A DNA stretch of 64,000 bases, from the NCBI GenBank assembly GCA_964586175.1, contig CAZPGL010000002.1:1-64000 (forward strand). Reading direction: 5' to 3'. The stretch is from CAZPGL01 sp964586175 (lineage in GTDB: Bacteria; Actinomycetota; Acidimicrobiia; Acidimicrobiales; MedAcidi-G1). Shown in pieces: positions 16,245 to 25,397 of this stretch; the stretch's first letter is position 1, and every line of letters starts with the position of its first letter. The notes under the pieces are model-generated. The model did not search any database. It saw only the letters and a list, made by a program, of their open reading frames with translations, and was not told the DNA's origin. Position numbers and translations under genes: made by a program.

Positions 16245-16260
16245 CCGAACCCTCGTAGGA

Positions 16261-16296
16261 GAAGCCGGGGAGCGGGTTCGACCCCTCCCCGGCTTC
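16261..16296 (+). terminator. Intrinsic terminator or attenuator after the BMP lipoprotein gene
   Basis: Perfect 12-bp arms gaagccggggag (16261-16272) and ctccccggcttc (16285-16296), with an inner ggg/ccc pair narrowing the loop, followed by a pyrimidine-rich stretch ending cttctttttcc just before the permease start. It is placed where partial termination would leave the substrate-binding gene more highly expressed than the membrane genes. Confidence 0.75.
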
Positions 16297-16321
16297 TTCG
16301 GTTCCCACCCTTCTTTTTCCT

Positions 16322-17374
16322 GTGCGCTTCCTCCGTGCCGCCGTCGTACCGGTGATCGCCGTCATCGCCGCGCTCGGCATCGGCGCGGTGCTGATCCTGT
16401 CGTCGGGCTCCAACCCGCTGGAGGCCTACGGGGCCCTCGTCGAGGGGTCGTTCTTCGGCTGGGAGGCCTGGGGCACCACCCTGGAGAAGGCCACCCCGCT
16501 GATCATGGGCGGTCTCGCCGTGGCCTTCGCCTTCAAGGCCGGGCTGTTCAACATCGGCGGCCAGGGCCAGTTGCTGTTCGGGGCGCTGATCGCCGGCGCG
16601 GTCGGCTACGGCTTCACCGGCCTGCCGTGGATCGTCCACATGCCCCTGGCCCTGCTCCTGGGTGCTATGGCCGGCGCGGCGTGGGGAGCCATCCCCGGCG
16701 TGCTCAAGGCCACCCGGGGCGCCCACGAGGTGATCACGACGATCATGCTGAACTTCGTGGCCGCCAACATGGCCGAATGGCTGGCCACCAAGGTGTGGCG
16801 GGCGGAGGGTGACATCCTCGTCCGTACCCCGTTCATCGAGGACAGCGCCGAGATCCCGACGTGGGGCCACATCCCGCTGGGCTTCTTCATCGCCGTGGCC
16901 CTGGCCTGCGGCACGTGGTTCCTGCTGCAGCGCACCACCTTCGGCTTCGAGATCCGGTCGGTAGGCCTGAACCCCAGCGCCGCGTCGTACGCCGGCATCT
17001 CGGTGAAGCGCATCATCGTCCTGACCATGACGATCAGCGGCTTCCTCGCCGCGGTCGGCGGGTCCATCGAGACCCTCGGCGTGGTCGGCCGCTACGAACC
17101 CGGATTCAACGCCGGGCTGGGCTTCGACGGCATCACCATCGCCCTGCTGGCCCGCACCCACCCCATAGCGGTGATTCCGGCCGCCATCCTCATCGCCGCC
17201 ATGGACGCCTCGGCGTCGCTCATGCAGTTCCGAGCCGGCGTGGCCCCGGAGATCGTCGACGTGATCGAGGCCCTCATCCTGCTGTTCGTCGCCACACCGA
17301 TCATCGTGCGCTGGTTCCTCAAGGGCCGCCAGGACGAGGGCGTCTCCATGGGCGCCAACTGGGGGGCGTCGTGA
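16322..17374 (+). CDS. BMP-type nucleoside ABC transporter permease (first subunit)
   Basis: 350 residues, very hydrophobic, with about eight to ten membrane segments. Family signatures include EKATPLIMGGLAVAFAFKAG and FNIGGQGQLLFGAL near the N-terminus and GAHEVITTIMLNFVA in the middle. This is the YufP-like permease of BmpA/NupA-type systems. The GTG start (VRFLRAAVVPVIAV) lies shortly after the terminator hairpin. The stop overlaps the next permease by 4 bp. Confidence 0.9.
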   Translation: MRFLRAAVVPVIAVIAALGIGAVLILSSGSNPLEAYGALVEGSFFGWEAWGTTLEKATPLIMGGLAVAFAFKAGLFNIGGQGQLLFGALIAGAVGYGFTGLPWIVHMPLALLLGAMAGAAWGAIPGVLKATRGAHEVITTIMLNFVAANMAEWLATKVWRAEGDILVRTPFIEDSAEIPTWGHIPLGFFIAVALACGTWFLLQRTTFGFEIRSVGLNPSAASYAGISVKRIIVLTMTISGFLAAVGGSIETLGVVGRYEPGFNAGLGFDGITIALLARTHPIAVIPAAILIAAMDASASLMQFRAGVAPEIVDVIEALILLFVATPIIVRWFLKGRQDEGVSMGANWGAS

Positions 17375-18366
17375 GCGCCGCCGCCTCGATCGGCCGGTAC
17401 CGCTGGTGGCTGGTGGCCGCGGCGGCCATCGCCGCCTTCACCCTGTTCACCGCGGACTTCCAGCAGGACGCGACCACGGCCATCCTGGCCGCCACCCTGC
17501 GCCACTCGACCCCGCTCGTCCTCGGCGCCCTGTGCGGCATCCTCGGGGAGCGCTCGGGGGTGGTCAACATCGGCATCGAGGGCCAGATCCTGATGTCGGC
17601 CTTCGCCGGGTTCATGGTCGCCTCGGGGAGCGGCTCGCTGATGCTCGGTGTGGCAGCCGGAGTGGCCGTCGGTGCCCTCATGGGTGCCTCGCTGGCCGGC
17701 CTGTCGGTGACCCTCAAGGGTGACCAGATCATCGCCGGCACGGTGCTCAACATCGCCGCCATCGGCTTGACCAGCTTCTTCTTCACCCAGGGGCGCACGA
17801 TCCCCGGTAAGACCCCGATCATCCGGCTGGGCCCGCTGGCCGACCTGCCGGTCGTCGGCAAGGTGTTCTTCGAGAACCCGCCCATCACCTACGTGACCCT
17901 GCTGCTGGTGGCCGTGCTGTCGTTCGCCCTGTTCCGGACGACGTGGGGGCTGCACACCCGAGCCGTCGGCGAGCATCCCAGCGCTGCGGAGACGGTCGGC
18001 GTGTCCGTCGTGCGCATGCGATACCTCAACCTGATCCTCGGTGGAGCCATCGCCGGGCTGGCCGGCGCCTACCTGAGCCTCGAGGCCGTCGGGTCGTTCG
18101 AGCGGGGCATGTCGAACGGCAAGGGCTTCGTCGCCCTGGCCGTCATGATCTTCGGCCGCTGGAACCCGGTCGGCGCCTGGGGGGCGGCCCTGCTGTTCGG
18201 CTACACCAGCGCCATCCAGACCCAGTTCCAGTTCCGGGGCTGGTTCACCGACCACCCGCAGTTCGTGGGCATGATCCCGTTCGTCGTCACCATCGTCGTC
18301 CTGGCCGGCTTCGTCGGCCGGGCCCGACCGCCGGCTGCCCTCGGCCAGCCCTACGACCGCGAATGA
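17371..18366 (+). CDS. BMP-type nucleoside ABC transporter permease (second subunit)
   Basis: 331 residues, YufQ-like. Signatures: LRHSTPLVLGALCGILGERSG, NIGIEGQILMSAF and the C-terminal KGFVALAVMIFGRWNPVGA. It forms the heterodimeric channel with the upstream permease. The GTG start overlaps the upstream stop (GTGA), and its own stop overlaps the ATPase ATG by 4 bp, so the three genes are translationally coupled. Confidence 0.91.
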   Translation: MSAAASIGRYRWWLVAAAAIAAFTLFTADFQQDATTAILAATLRHSTPLVLGALCGILGERSGVVNIGIEGQILMSAFAGFMVASGSGSLMLGVAAGVAVGALMGASLAGLSVTLKGDQIIAGTVLNIAAIGLTSFFFTQGRTIPGKTPIIRLGPLADLPVVGKVFFENPPITYVTLLLVAVLSFALFRTTWGLHTRAVGEHPSAAETVGVSVVRMRYLNLILGGAIAGLAGAYLSLEAVGSFERGMSNGKGFVALAVMIFGRWNPVGAWGAALLFGYTSAIQTQFQFRGWFTDHPQFVGMIPFVVTIVVLAGFVGRARPPAALGQPYDRE

Positions 18367-19898
18367 GCGCCACCACCGCGCCGCTGGCGCTCGAGGCCAT
18401 CGGGGTCACCAAGCGCTTCGGCCCGGTCACCGCCAACGAGGGGGTCGACCTGCAGGTCGAACGGGGACAGGTCCACGCGCTCCTCGGCGAGAACGGCGCC
18501 GGCAAGAGCACCCTGGTCAACATCCTGTTCGGCCTCTACCACGCCGATGAGGGCGAGATCCGGGTGGCCGGCACACCGGTGCGCATGGACAGCCCCCGTG
18601 ACGCCATCACCCACCGCATCGGCATGGTGCACCAGCACTTCCAGCTGGTGCCGCCACTGACCGTGGCCGAGAACGTGGTGCTCGGCCAAGAACCCACCAA
18701 GGGCCGGGGCGTGCTCGACCTCGACGCCGCGGTGGCCGAAGTGACCCGCCTTGCCGAACGGTACGGGCTCGAGGTCGACCCGCGGGCCATCGTCGAGGAC
18801 CTGCCCGTCGGCACCCAGCAACGGGTCGAGATCCTGCGCTCCCTCTACCGGCAGGCCGACGTCTTGATCCTGGACGAACCCACCGCGGTGCTCACCCCCC
18901 AGGAGACCGACCAGCTGCTCGACGTGCTGCGCGGCCTGGTCGCCGAAGGGGTGGCCATCGTGTTCATCACCCACAAGCTGCGCGAGGTGCTGGCCATCGC
19001 CGACCGGGTGACGGTGATGCGCCACGGCCGGGTGGTCGGCTCGGCCAACCCGGCCGACACCGACGAGGCCGGTCTGGCCGAGATGATGGTCGGCCGCAGC
19101 GTCGTCCTCCGGGTGTCCAAGTCACCGGCCGAGCCGGCGGGGACGTTGCTCGAGATCCGGGACCTCCGGGTGCACGACGACCGCGACCGGCCGGCCGTCG
19201 ACGGGCTTGACCTCACCATGCGGGCCGGCGAGATCTTCGGTATCGCCGGCGTCGAGGGCAACGGCCAGCGGGAGTTGGTCGAGGCGGTCACCGGGTTGCG
19301 GGCACCACAGTCGGGTTCGGTCCTCGTCAACGGCACCGAGATCACCGGCCACCAGCCGAGGGAGATCTCCGAGCTTGGGGTGGCCCACGTCCCCGAGGAC
19401 CGCGAGAAGCACGGTCTGGTCGCCATCCACTCCATCGCCGACAACCTAGTGCTGAACCGCTACCACCGGGAGCCGTACGCCCGGCGGGGCGTCCGCCAGC
19501 TGGACGCCGTCGACGACGAGGCCCGTCGCCTCGTCGAGCAGTACGACATCCGCACCGCGTCCATCAACGCTCCGGCCCGCTCCCTGTCCGGCGGCAACAA
19601 GCAGAAGGTCATCGCGGCCCGGGAGTTCTCCCACGGGGCACCGCTGCTGGTCGCCGCCCAGCCGACCCGGGGCATCGACGTGGGCAGCATCGAGTTCGTG
19701 CACCAGCGGTTGATCGAACAACGCGATGCCGGGGTCGGGGTGCTGCTCGTGTCGGCCGAACTGGACGAGATCATGAGCCTGGCCGACATCATCGGCGTGA
19801 TCTACCGGGGCCGCCTGGTCGCCGTGGCCCCGACGGACGAGTTGGACCGGGCCCGCATCGGCCGCCTCATGCTCTCCGGCAGCGACGAGCCGTCCTGA
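18363..19898 (+). CDS. BMP-type nucleoside ABC transporter ATP-binding protein (duplicated ABC)
   Basis: 511 residues with two fused ABC domains. The first has a complete Walker A (GENGAGKST) and Walker B (VLILDEPTAVL), though its signature reads LPVGTQQRVEIL instead of LSGGQ. The second has a degenerate P-loop (GVEGNGQRE), but a good signature LSGGNKQKV and AQPTRGID in place of Walker B. This asymmetry is normal for sugar/nucleoside-type (YufO/RbsA-like) ATPases. It energises import by the two permeases and is the last gene of the operon. It ends convergently, 10 nt from mtnA. Confidence 0.92.
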   Translation: MSATTAPLALEAIGVTKRFGPVTANEGVDLQVERGQVHALLGENGAGKSTLVNILFGLYHADEGEIRVAGTPVRMDSPRDAITHRIGMVHQHFQLVPPLTVAENVVLGQEPTKGRGVLDLDAAVAEVTRLAERYGLEVDPRAIVEDLPVGTQQRVEILRSLYRQADVLILDEPTAVLTPQETDQLLDVLRGLVAEGVAIVFITHKLREVLAIADRVTVMRHGRVVGSANPADTDEAGLAEMMVGRSVVLRVSKSPAEPAGTLLEIRDLRVHDDRDRPAVDGLDLTMRAGEIFGIAGVEGNGQRELVEAVTGLRAPQSGSVLVNGTEITGHQPREISELGVAHVPEDREKHGLVAIHSIADNLVLNRYHREPYARRGVRQLDAVDDEARRLVEQYDIRTASINAPARSLSGGNKQKVIAAREFSHGAPLLVAAQPTRGIDVGSIEFVHQRLIEQRDAGVGVLLVSAELDEIMSLADIIGVIYRGRLVAVAPTDELDRARIGRLMLSGSDEPS

Positions 19899-19908
19899 CC
19901 GGCTCCGG

Positions 19909-20982
19909 TCAGCGACCGCCCCGCAGCGCCCCGGCGATGGCCGGCCCGTACGGGGCCCGCAGCACCCCCACCTCGGTGACGATGCCGTCGACCAGGTCGG
20001 CCGGGGTCACGTCGAAGGCCGGGTTGTACACGCGGGCCCCGGCCGGGGTGATCGGCCGGCCCCCGTACTCCCCCACCTCGGCCGCCGGCCGCTGTTCGAT
20101 GACGATGGCCGCTCCGTCGGGGGTGTCGGGGTCGATGGTCGACAGCGGGGCGGCCACGTAGAACGGCACCCCGTGGTGGCGGCAGGCCACGGCCAGCCCG
20201 TAGGTGCCGATTTTGTTGGCCACGTCACCGTTGGCGGCGATCCGATCGGCCCCCACCACCGCGGCCCCGGCCCGGCCGGCGGCCAGCACCGACGCTGCGG
20301 CCCCGTCGGCGATGACCGTACAGTCGATGCCGTCCCGGCCAAGTTCGAAGGCGGTCAGCCGGGCGCCCTGGAGCACCGGCCGGGTCTCGTCGACCCAAAC
20401 GTGCAGGCCGGTGTTGTCGCGGTGGGCCGACCGCACGACTCCGAGCGCCGTGCCGTAGCCGACGGTGGCCAGGGCACCGGCGTTGCAGTGGGTGACGACG
20501 TCGGTAACCCCGGTCAGCAGCGCGGCCCCGGCGTCGCCGATGGCCCGGCAGACCGCCAGATCCTCGGCGTGGAGGCGCCGGGCACACGCCGACACCGCCT
20601 CCTGTACCGCCTCGACCGTCTCGCCGGCACCGTCGGCACCGTCGGCCGCAGCGAGGACCTCGGCGACGGCCCACGCCAGGTTTACCGCCGTCGGCCGGGT
20701 GGCAACCAGGGCCTCAGCCACCCCGTCGAGTTCGGCCCGTAGATCGGCGGCCGTCACCGCAGTCGAACCCTCGGCGGCCAGAGCCAGACCGAGCGCCGCG
20801 CTCACCCCGATGGCCGGAGCACCGCGGACCTCGAGGTCCGAGATGGCCCGGGCCACCCGCTCCCAGGTCGTGCACCGCACATAGCGTTCCTCGTCGGGCA
20901 GCGCCGTCTGGTCGAGCAGCACCACGGCACCGTCCACGTACTCGACGGTGAGGGGGAGTTGGTCGCTCATCGGTTCCGCCAT
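19909..20982 (-). CDS. mtnA: S-methyl-5-thioribose-1-phosphate isomerase
   Basis: 357 residues of the eIF2B-like MtnA family. Signatures: LPLTVEYVDGAVVLLDQTALP at the N-terminus, RGAPAIGVSAALGLAL, CNAGALATVGYGTALGV around the catalytic Cys, DETRPVLQGARLTAFEL, and GADRIAANGDVANKIGTY with the catalytic Asp. It isomerises methylthioribose-1-P to methylthioribulose-1-P in methionine salvage. ATG 20982 has GAGG 8 nt upstream; ATG 20970 is a possible alternative. Later mtn genes are absent here, so it may serve a methylthio shunt or the broader salvage set with mtaD at 22257. Confidence 0.92.
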   Translation of the reverse strand: MAEPMSDQLPLTVEYVDGAVVLLDQTALPDEERYVRCTTWERVARAISDLEVRGAPAIGVSAALGLALAAEGSTAVTAADLRAELDGVAEALVATRPTAVNLAWAVAEVLAAADGADGAGETVEAVQEAVSACARRLHAEDLAVCRAIGDAGAALLTGVTDVVTHCNAGALATVGYGTALGVVRSAHRDNTGLHVWVDETRPVLQGARLTAFELGRDGIDCTVIADGAAASVLAAGRAGAAVVGADRIAANGDVANKIGTYGLAVACRHHGVPFYVAAPLSTIDPDTPDGAAIVIEQRPAAEVGEYGGRPITPAGARVYNPAFDVTPADLVDGIVTEVGVLRAPYGPAIAGALRGGR

Positions 20983-21072
20983 CTGACTACCCTCGGCTCT
21001 CATGTCGAAGTTCTCCACCGGCACCGTCGATCGTCGCACACTGCCGTCCACCGGACGACACGGGGCCGGGCA

Positions 21073-21795
21073 GTGACCGTCGCCCTGGTCACCGGCGCCA
21101 ACGGCGCCATCGGCGCCGGCATCGTCCGCCGCCTGCACGAGGACGGCCACCACGTCGTGCTGGCCGTCCACCGGGCCGTCGACCGGGCCACGCCATTGGC
21201 CGCCGAACTGGACCGCCCACTCCTGTTGCGGGACCTGGCCGCCGCCGACGGGCCCGAGAGCCTGGTCGCCGACGTGGTCGCCGAGGCCGGCCGCCTGGAC
21301 GTGCTGGTCAACAACGCCGCCATCCAACCGGTCGCCGCCTACGCCGACCTGTCGGCCGACGACTGGAACCGCCTGCTGGCCGTCGACCTGGCGGCGACCC
21401 AGGTCCTCACCCGGGCCGCGGCCGCCGTCATGCCCGACGGCGGTGCCGTGGTCAATATCGCGTCCATCGAGGCCCATCAGCCGGCGATCGGCCACGCCCA
21501 TTACGCGGCGGCCAAGGCCGGTCTGGTCATGGCCACTCGGGCCGCGGCCCTGGAGCTGGGTCCGACCGGCATCCGGGTGAACTCGGTGTCTCCGGGCCTC
21601 GTCGACGACGGCGAGCTGGCCGAGCGATGGCCCGACGGGGTCGAGCGGTGGCTGGCCGCCGCTCCCCTCGGCCGCCTGGGAACCCCAGCCGACGTTGCCG
21701 ACGCCGTGGCCTTCCTGGTCTCGGACCGGGCTCGCTGGATCACCGGCACCGACCTGGTCGTCGACGGCGGGATGCTGGCCCGGCCGACCTGGTAG
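21073..21795 (+). CDS. SDR-family oxidoreductase
   Basis: 240 residues; glycine motif TGANGAIGAGIV at the N-terminus, NNAAIQPV, Ser in NIASIEAHQP and catalytic HYAAAK (Tyr-x3-Lys). The closing ITGTDLVVDGGMLAR is typical of the 3-oxoacyl-ACP-reductase-like group. It is divergent from mtnA with 90 nt between starts. Substrate is unknown; its position among nucleoside genes may be coincidental. GTG 21073 (VTVALVTGANG) is chosen because the Rossmann fold begins there. Confidence 0.85.
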   Translation: MTVALVTGANGAIGAGIVRRLHEDGHHVVLAVHRAVDRATPLAAELDRPLLLRDLAAADGPESLVADVVAEAGRLDVLVNNAAIQPVAAYADLSADDWNRLLAVDLAATQVLTRAAAAVMPDGGAVVNIASIEAHQPAIGHAHYAAAKAGLVMATRAAALELGPTGIRVNSVSPGLVDDGELAERWPDGVERWLAAAPLGRLGTPADVADAVAFLVSDRARWITGTDLVVDGGMLARPTW

Positions 21796-21818
21796 CGGGT
21801 CAGCGGGTCAGCGGGTCA
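21792..21818. repeat. Three tandem copies of a 9-bp unit at the SDR/cupin junction
   Basis: agcgggtc repeats three times in a row (tagcgggtcagcgggtcagcgggtca) across the SDR stop codon and the convergent cupin stop. It probably arose by slippage and lies between the two convergent reading frames. Confidence 0.6.
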
Positions 21819-22260
21819 AGGCGCGGATCCGGGCGGCGGCGGCCGGCCACCCGTCCGACAGCGCCTGCCGGTCACCGAGCTCGAAGCCGTCGTCGTGGTA
21901 CGGCGGGGCCATGGTGGTACCGAGCAGCGACCACTCCCCCAAGGTCGACGACCCCTGCCAGGACCCGGCGGGCACGGTGAGTTGTGGCATCTGGCCGGCC
22001 GCCCAGTCGCCACCCAGCACCGGCTCGTCGGCCCGACCGTCGGGATGAAGCACCAGGAGGGCGGCCGGCGCCCCCGCGTAGTGGTGGTAGACCTCGTCGC
22101 CGTCCAACCGGTGCAGGGCCGAGAAGTCGCCGTCGGCCAGCAGGTAGAGGATGGCGCTGGACCGGCCGTCAAGCAGGGTCTGGACCCACCGCCCCCCCTC
22201 GCCGGGCAGCGGAACCATGCCGAAGTGCCCGGCCACCTCATCGGCCGTCCAGCCGGTCAC
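21808..22260 (-). CDS. Cupin_5 (DUF985) family protein
   Basis: 150 residues. The pattern ILYLLADGDFSALHRLDGDEVYHHYAG followed by WQGSSTLGEWSLLGTTMAPPY is diagnostic of the DUF985/cupin_5 family, a single small beta-barrel. Metal-type His residues are in LHRL and YHHY. The catalytic role is unproven; homologues are often called YML079-like. It overlaps the MTA/SAH deaminase gene by 4 bp (ATGA), so it is co-translated with it. Confidence 0.85.
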   Translation of the reverse strand: MTGWTADEVAGHFGMVPLPGEGGRWVQTLLDGRSSAILYLLADGDFSALHRLDGDEVYHHYAGAPAALLVLHPDGRADEPVLGGDWAAGQMPQLTVPAGSWQGSSTLGEWSLLGTTMAPPYHDDGFELGDRQALSDGWPAAAARIRALTR

Positions 22261-23564
22261 GGGGCGGCCAGCCTCTGCGCCCGCTGCTGCACCTCGGCCC
22301 GGGCCCGCTCCTCGTCGACGGTCACCACCTCGCCGCCCACGACCACCGGATCGCCCGCCACCCAGACGTCGGTGACCGACCGGTCGGTACCGGCCCAGGC
22401 CAGGTGGGCCAGCAGCTCGGCCGGCTCGGTGACCGGCACGAAGGCGTGGTGGTCGAGGTCGATGCGGATCAGGTCGGCGGCGAACCCGGGTGCCAGCACC
22501 CCGACGTCGTCGAGCCCGACTGCGACACCTCCGACCCGGGTGGCCATGGAGAGCACCTCGACCGGAGTCAGCACAGTGGCATCCAACGCTTCAACCCGGG
22601 CCAGCAGCGGGGCGAACTTGACTTCCTCCCACAGGTTCAAGGTGTCGTTGGAGGCTGGACCGTCGGTCGCCAACGCCACCGGCACCCCGGCACGCCGCAA
22701 CGCATCCACCGGGGCGATCCCCGACCCCAGCTTCATGTTGGACAACGGGCAGTGCGCCACGGCGACCCCGTGGTCGGCCAGCACGGCAATATCGTCGTCG
22801 TCGACCCACACGGCGTGGGCGGCCAGCACCCGCCCGCCGAACACCCCATGGTCGGCGAGGATCTGCACCACGCTGCATCCGTGTTCGGCAACCAGCCCTT
22901 CGCTCTCCTGGGCCGTTTCGGCCAGGTGTACGTGGAGGACCACGTCGAGGCGTCGGGCCTCGGCGGCCAGCTCGGCCAGCCGGGCCACACCCAGGTCGTA
23001 GGCCGAATGAGGGCCGATCCCGACGGTGATACGGCCCGCCCGGTCGTGGTGCCGGGCATGCAGGTCGACGATGTCGGCCATGCGCCCGTCGCCCGACTCG
23101 TCGGGGTGCAGGGCCGACACGATGCCCGGGGTCATGACCAGCCGGGCCCCCGAGGTGGTCACGGCGTCCACAACCGGATCCTCGTGCAGGTACATCTCGC
23201 AGCTGGTCGTCACCCCGGCCCGCAGCATCTCAGCCGATCCCAGGGTCATCCCCCACCACACGTCCTCGTCGGTCATGCGGCCCTCGCGGGGCCACATGGC
23301 CTCGGTCAGCCACCGCCAGAGGGGCAACCCGTCGCCGGCCCCCCGCACCAGGGTCATCGGCGTGTGAGCGTGGGCGTTGACCAGCCCCGGCATGAGCAGA
23401 CCCCCGAGCCGGTGGACCCTCCGATCACCGGACGGCGGGGCGTCGGCATCGGCCCCGACCCACACGATGCGCCCGTCGACCACGTCGACGACCCCCGGGG
23501 CGAAGACCCGGTCCCCGTCGTCGCAGGTCACCACCACATCGGCGAGATACCGGTCCCCTTCCAC
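22257..23564 (-). CDS. mtaD: 5-methylthioadenosine/S-adenosylhomocysteine deaminase-type amidohydrolase
   Basis: 435 residues of the amidohydrolase superfamily. Metal and catalytic motifs: PGLVNAHAHTPMTLVRG (HxH), HVHLAETAQE, VLAAHAVWVDDDD, CPLSNMKLGSG and ATDGPASNDTLNLWEE (catalytic Asp). This set matches MtaD, which deaminates methylthioadenosine, SAH or adenosine to inosyl products. GTG 23564 was chosen (VEGDRYLADVVVTC), with TAGCGT 8 nt upstream. The gene leads a two-gene unit with the cupin and is divergent from add, with 58 nt between starts. Together with mtnA and the transporter it points to nucleoside salvage. Confidence 0.88.
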   Translation of the reverse strand: MEGDRYLADVVVTCDDGDRVFAPGVVDVVDGRIVWVGADADAPPSGDRRVHRLGGLLMPGLVNAHAHTPMTLVRGAGDGLPLWRWLTEAMWPREGRMTDEDVWWGMTLGSAEMLRAGVTTSCEMYLHEDPVVDAVTTSGARLVMTPGIVSALHPDESGDGRMADIVDLHARHHDRAGRITVGIGPHSAYDLGVARLAELAAEARRLDVVLHVHLAETAQESEGLVAEHGCSVVQILADHGVFGGRVLAAHAVWVDDDDIAVLADHGVAVAHCPLSNMKLGSGIAPVDALRRAGVPVALATDGPASNDTLNLWEEVKFAPLLARVEALDATVLTPVEVLSMATRVGGVAVGLDDVGVLAPGFAADLIRIDLDHHAFVPVTEPAELLAHLAWAGTDRSVTDVWVAGDPVVVGGEVVTVDEERARAEVQQRAQRLAAP

Positions 23565-23622
23565 GCCTCCGCACGCTAGTACCGGAACGGAACGCCGGAC
23601 GGCACGGCAGGTAGGGTGCGGA

Positions 23623-24714
23623 ATGGACCCTGAGCCCGCCGAGACCCTCGATCTCCACCTGCTCCGCCAGGCGCCCAAGGTGGTGCTCCACGACCATCTC
23701 GACGGCGGCCTGCGTCCGTCCACGGTGATCGAGTTGGCCGAGGCCGGCGGCTACACCAACCTGCCCACCACCGACCCCGACGAGTTGGCCGACTGGTTCC
23801 ACCGGGGCGCCGACCGCCGGAACCTCGGCCTGTACCTCGAGACATTCGAACACACCGTCGGGGTCATGCAGACCACCGAGGCCTGTCACCGGGTGGCCGC
23901 CGAATGCGCCGCCGACCTGGCCGACGACGGCGTCGTGTACGCCGAGGTGCGCTTCGCCCCCGCCCTACACACCGCCGGCGGCCTTTCCCTCGACGAGGTG
24001 ATCGACGCCGTGGTCGCCGGCTTCGCCGACGGGGCCGCCGGACGGGACATCGCCGTCGGCACGCTCGTCACCGCCATGCGCACCGACTCCGATTCGCGGG
24101 CCGTGGCCGAGGCCGCGGTGCGCCACCGGGACCGGGGCGTCGTCGGCTTCGACATCGCCGGCCGGGAGTCCGGGTACCCACCGACCCTGCACCTCGACGC
24201 CTTCCACTACCTCCAGCGGGAAAACTTCCACTTCACCATCCATGCCGGCGAGGCCTTCGGGCCGGCCTCGATCTGGGAGGCCGTGCAGTTCTGCGGTGCC
24301 GAACGCCTCGGGCACGGGGTGCGAATCGTCGACGACATCACGGTGGACGGCGACGGCCGGGCCAGCCTGGGACGCCTGGCCGCCTACGTCCGCGACCGCC
24401 GGATCCCGCTCGAACTGTGTCCGACCTCCAACGTCCACACCGGCGCGGTGGCCGGCATCGCCGACCACCCCATCGGCCTGCTGCGTGCCCTGGGCTTCCG
24501 GGTCACGGTGAACACCGACAACCGGCTCATGAGCGACGTCTCGATGACCTCGGAAATGGTGGCCCTGCACCGGGCGCTCGGATGGGGGCTGGACGACTTC
24601 CGCTGGCTCACCGTCAACGCCATGAAAAGCGCCTTCTGGCCCTTCGACGATCGCCTCGCCATCATCGAGGATGTCATCAAACCGGGCTACGCCCGGTTGG
24701 CCGACGCTCGCTGA
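23623..24714 (+). CDS. add: Adenosine deaminase
   Basis: 363 residues. Zinc and catalytic motifs in order: KVVLHDHLDGGLRP, FTIHAGEAFGP, RLGHGVRI, LCPTSNVHTG and VTVNTDNRLMSDVSM (catalytic Asp, with Asn in the position often occupied by a second Asp, as in other actinobacterial enzymes). It converts adenosine and deoxyadenosine to inosine. ATG 23623 lies 5 nt after a TAGGGT box, so the mRNA may be leaderless. Its proximity to a nucleoside importer suggests use of external adenosine. Confidence 0.94.
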   Translation: MDPEPAETLDLHLLRQAPKVVLHDHLDGGLRPSTVIELAEAGGYTNLPTTDPDELADWFHRGADRRNLGLYLETFEHTVGVMQTTEACHRVAAECAADLADDGVVYAEVRFAPALHTAGGLSLDEVIDAVVAGFADGAAGRDIAVGTLVTAMRTDSDSRAVAEAAVRHRDRGVVGFDIAGRESGYPPTLHLDAFHYLQRENFHFTIHAGEAFGPASIWEAVQFCGAERLGHGVRIVDDITVDGDGRASLGRLAAYVRDRRIPLELCPTSNVHTGAVAGIADHPIGLLRALGFRVTVNTDNRLMSDVSMTSEMVALHRALGWGLDDFRWLTVNAMKSAFWPFDDRLAIIEDVIKPGYARLADAR

Positions 24715-24749
24715 CCGGCGGCCGGCGAGAACGTGGTAGTGAAACGCCC

Positions 24750-25397
24750 GTGACCACCCTCTCCGAAGCCGCATCACGTGCCGTGGTGGCCGGTGCCGGG
24801 GTACGGGTGTCGGCGTGGGCCGAAGCCCGTTCGGCCGACGAGGCCGTGGCCGTGGCGTCCGACCTGGGTCTCCCGGTGGTGGCCAAGCTCTGTGGCGACG
24901 CCATCGCCCACAAGACCGAGCGGGGCCTGGTCCGCTTGGGGCTGGCCAGCGAGGACGAGGTGGCGGTGGCCACCACCGAGCTGCTGGCCGCCGCCCGGCC
25001 CGAGGACGGCGAGGTGTCGGTACTGATCTCGACGATGGTCGCCGGCAACCGGGAGCTGATCGCCGGGTTGATCCGCGACGAGCAGTTCGGGCCGTGCGTG
25101 ATGCTCGGCGTCGGCGGGGTGCTGGCCGAGGCGGTGGCCGACGTGGCGTTCCGCCTCGCCCCCCTCGACCGGCTGGACGCCGCGGACCTCATCGACGACC
25201 TCGGCGCCCAGACGCTGTTGGGCCCGTTCCGCGGTGAGCCGGCCGTCGACCGGGACGTGCTGGCCGACACCCTCTGCGCCCTCGGCGCCCTGGCTGCCGA
25301 CCCGGCCATCACCGCCGTCGACCTGAACCCGCTCATCGTCGTGGGCGGAATGCCGGTCGCCGTCGACGCCCTCGTCGAAACCGGGAACCCCATCTGA
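24750..25397 (+). CDS. ADP-forming acyl-CoA synthetase, ATP-grasp (beta-type) subunit
   Basis: 215 residues corresponding to the ATP-grasp_5 domain: GLPVVAKLCGDAIAHKTERGLVRLGL at the N-terminus, then FGPCVMLGVGGVLAEAVADVAFRL and the final AVDLNPLIV. In ADP-forming acyl- or acetyl-CoA synthetases this subunit carries ATP-dependent phosphorylation. Its stop shares one base with the ATG of the alpha subunit at 25397, so the pair is co-translated. Substrate acyl group is unknown. Confidence 0.86.
   Translation: MTTLSEAASRAVVAGAGVRVSAWAEARSADEAVAVASDLGLPVVAKLCGDAIAHKTERGLVRLGLASEDEVAVATTELLAAARPEDGEVSVLISTMVAGNRELIAGLIRDEQFGPCVMLGVGGVLAEAVADVAFRLAPLDRLDAADLIDDLGAQTLLGPFRGEPAVDRDVLADTLCALGALAADPAITAVDLNPLIVVGGMPVAVDALVETGNPI

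Noticed and set aside
24721..24749. Terminator between add and the acyl-CoA synthetase beta gene
   Set aside because: Only a short GC-rich dyad (ccggcggccggc) is visible; it is too short and has no T-run.
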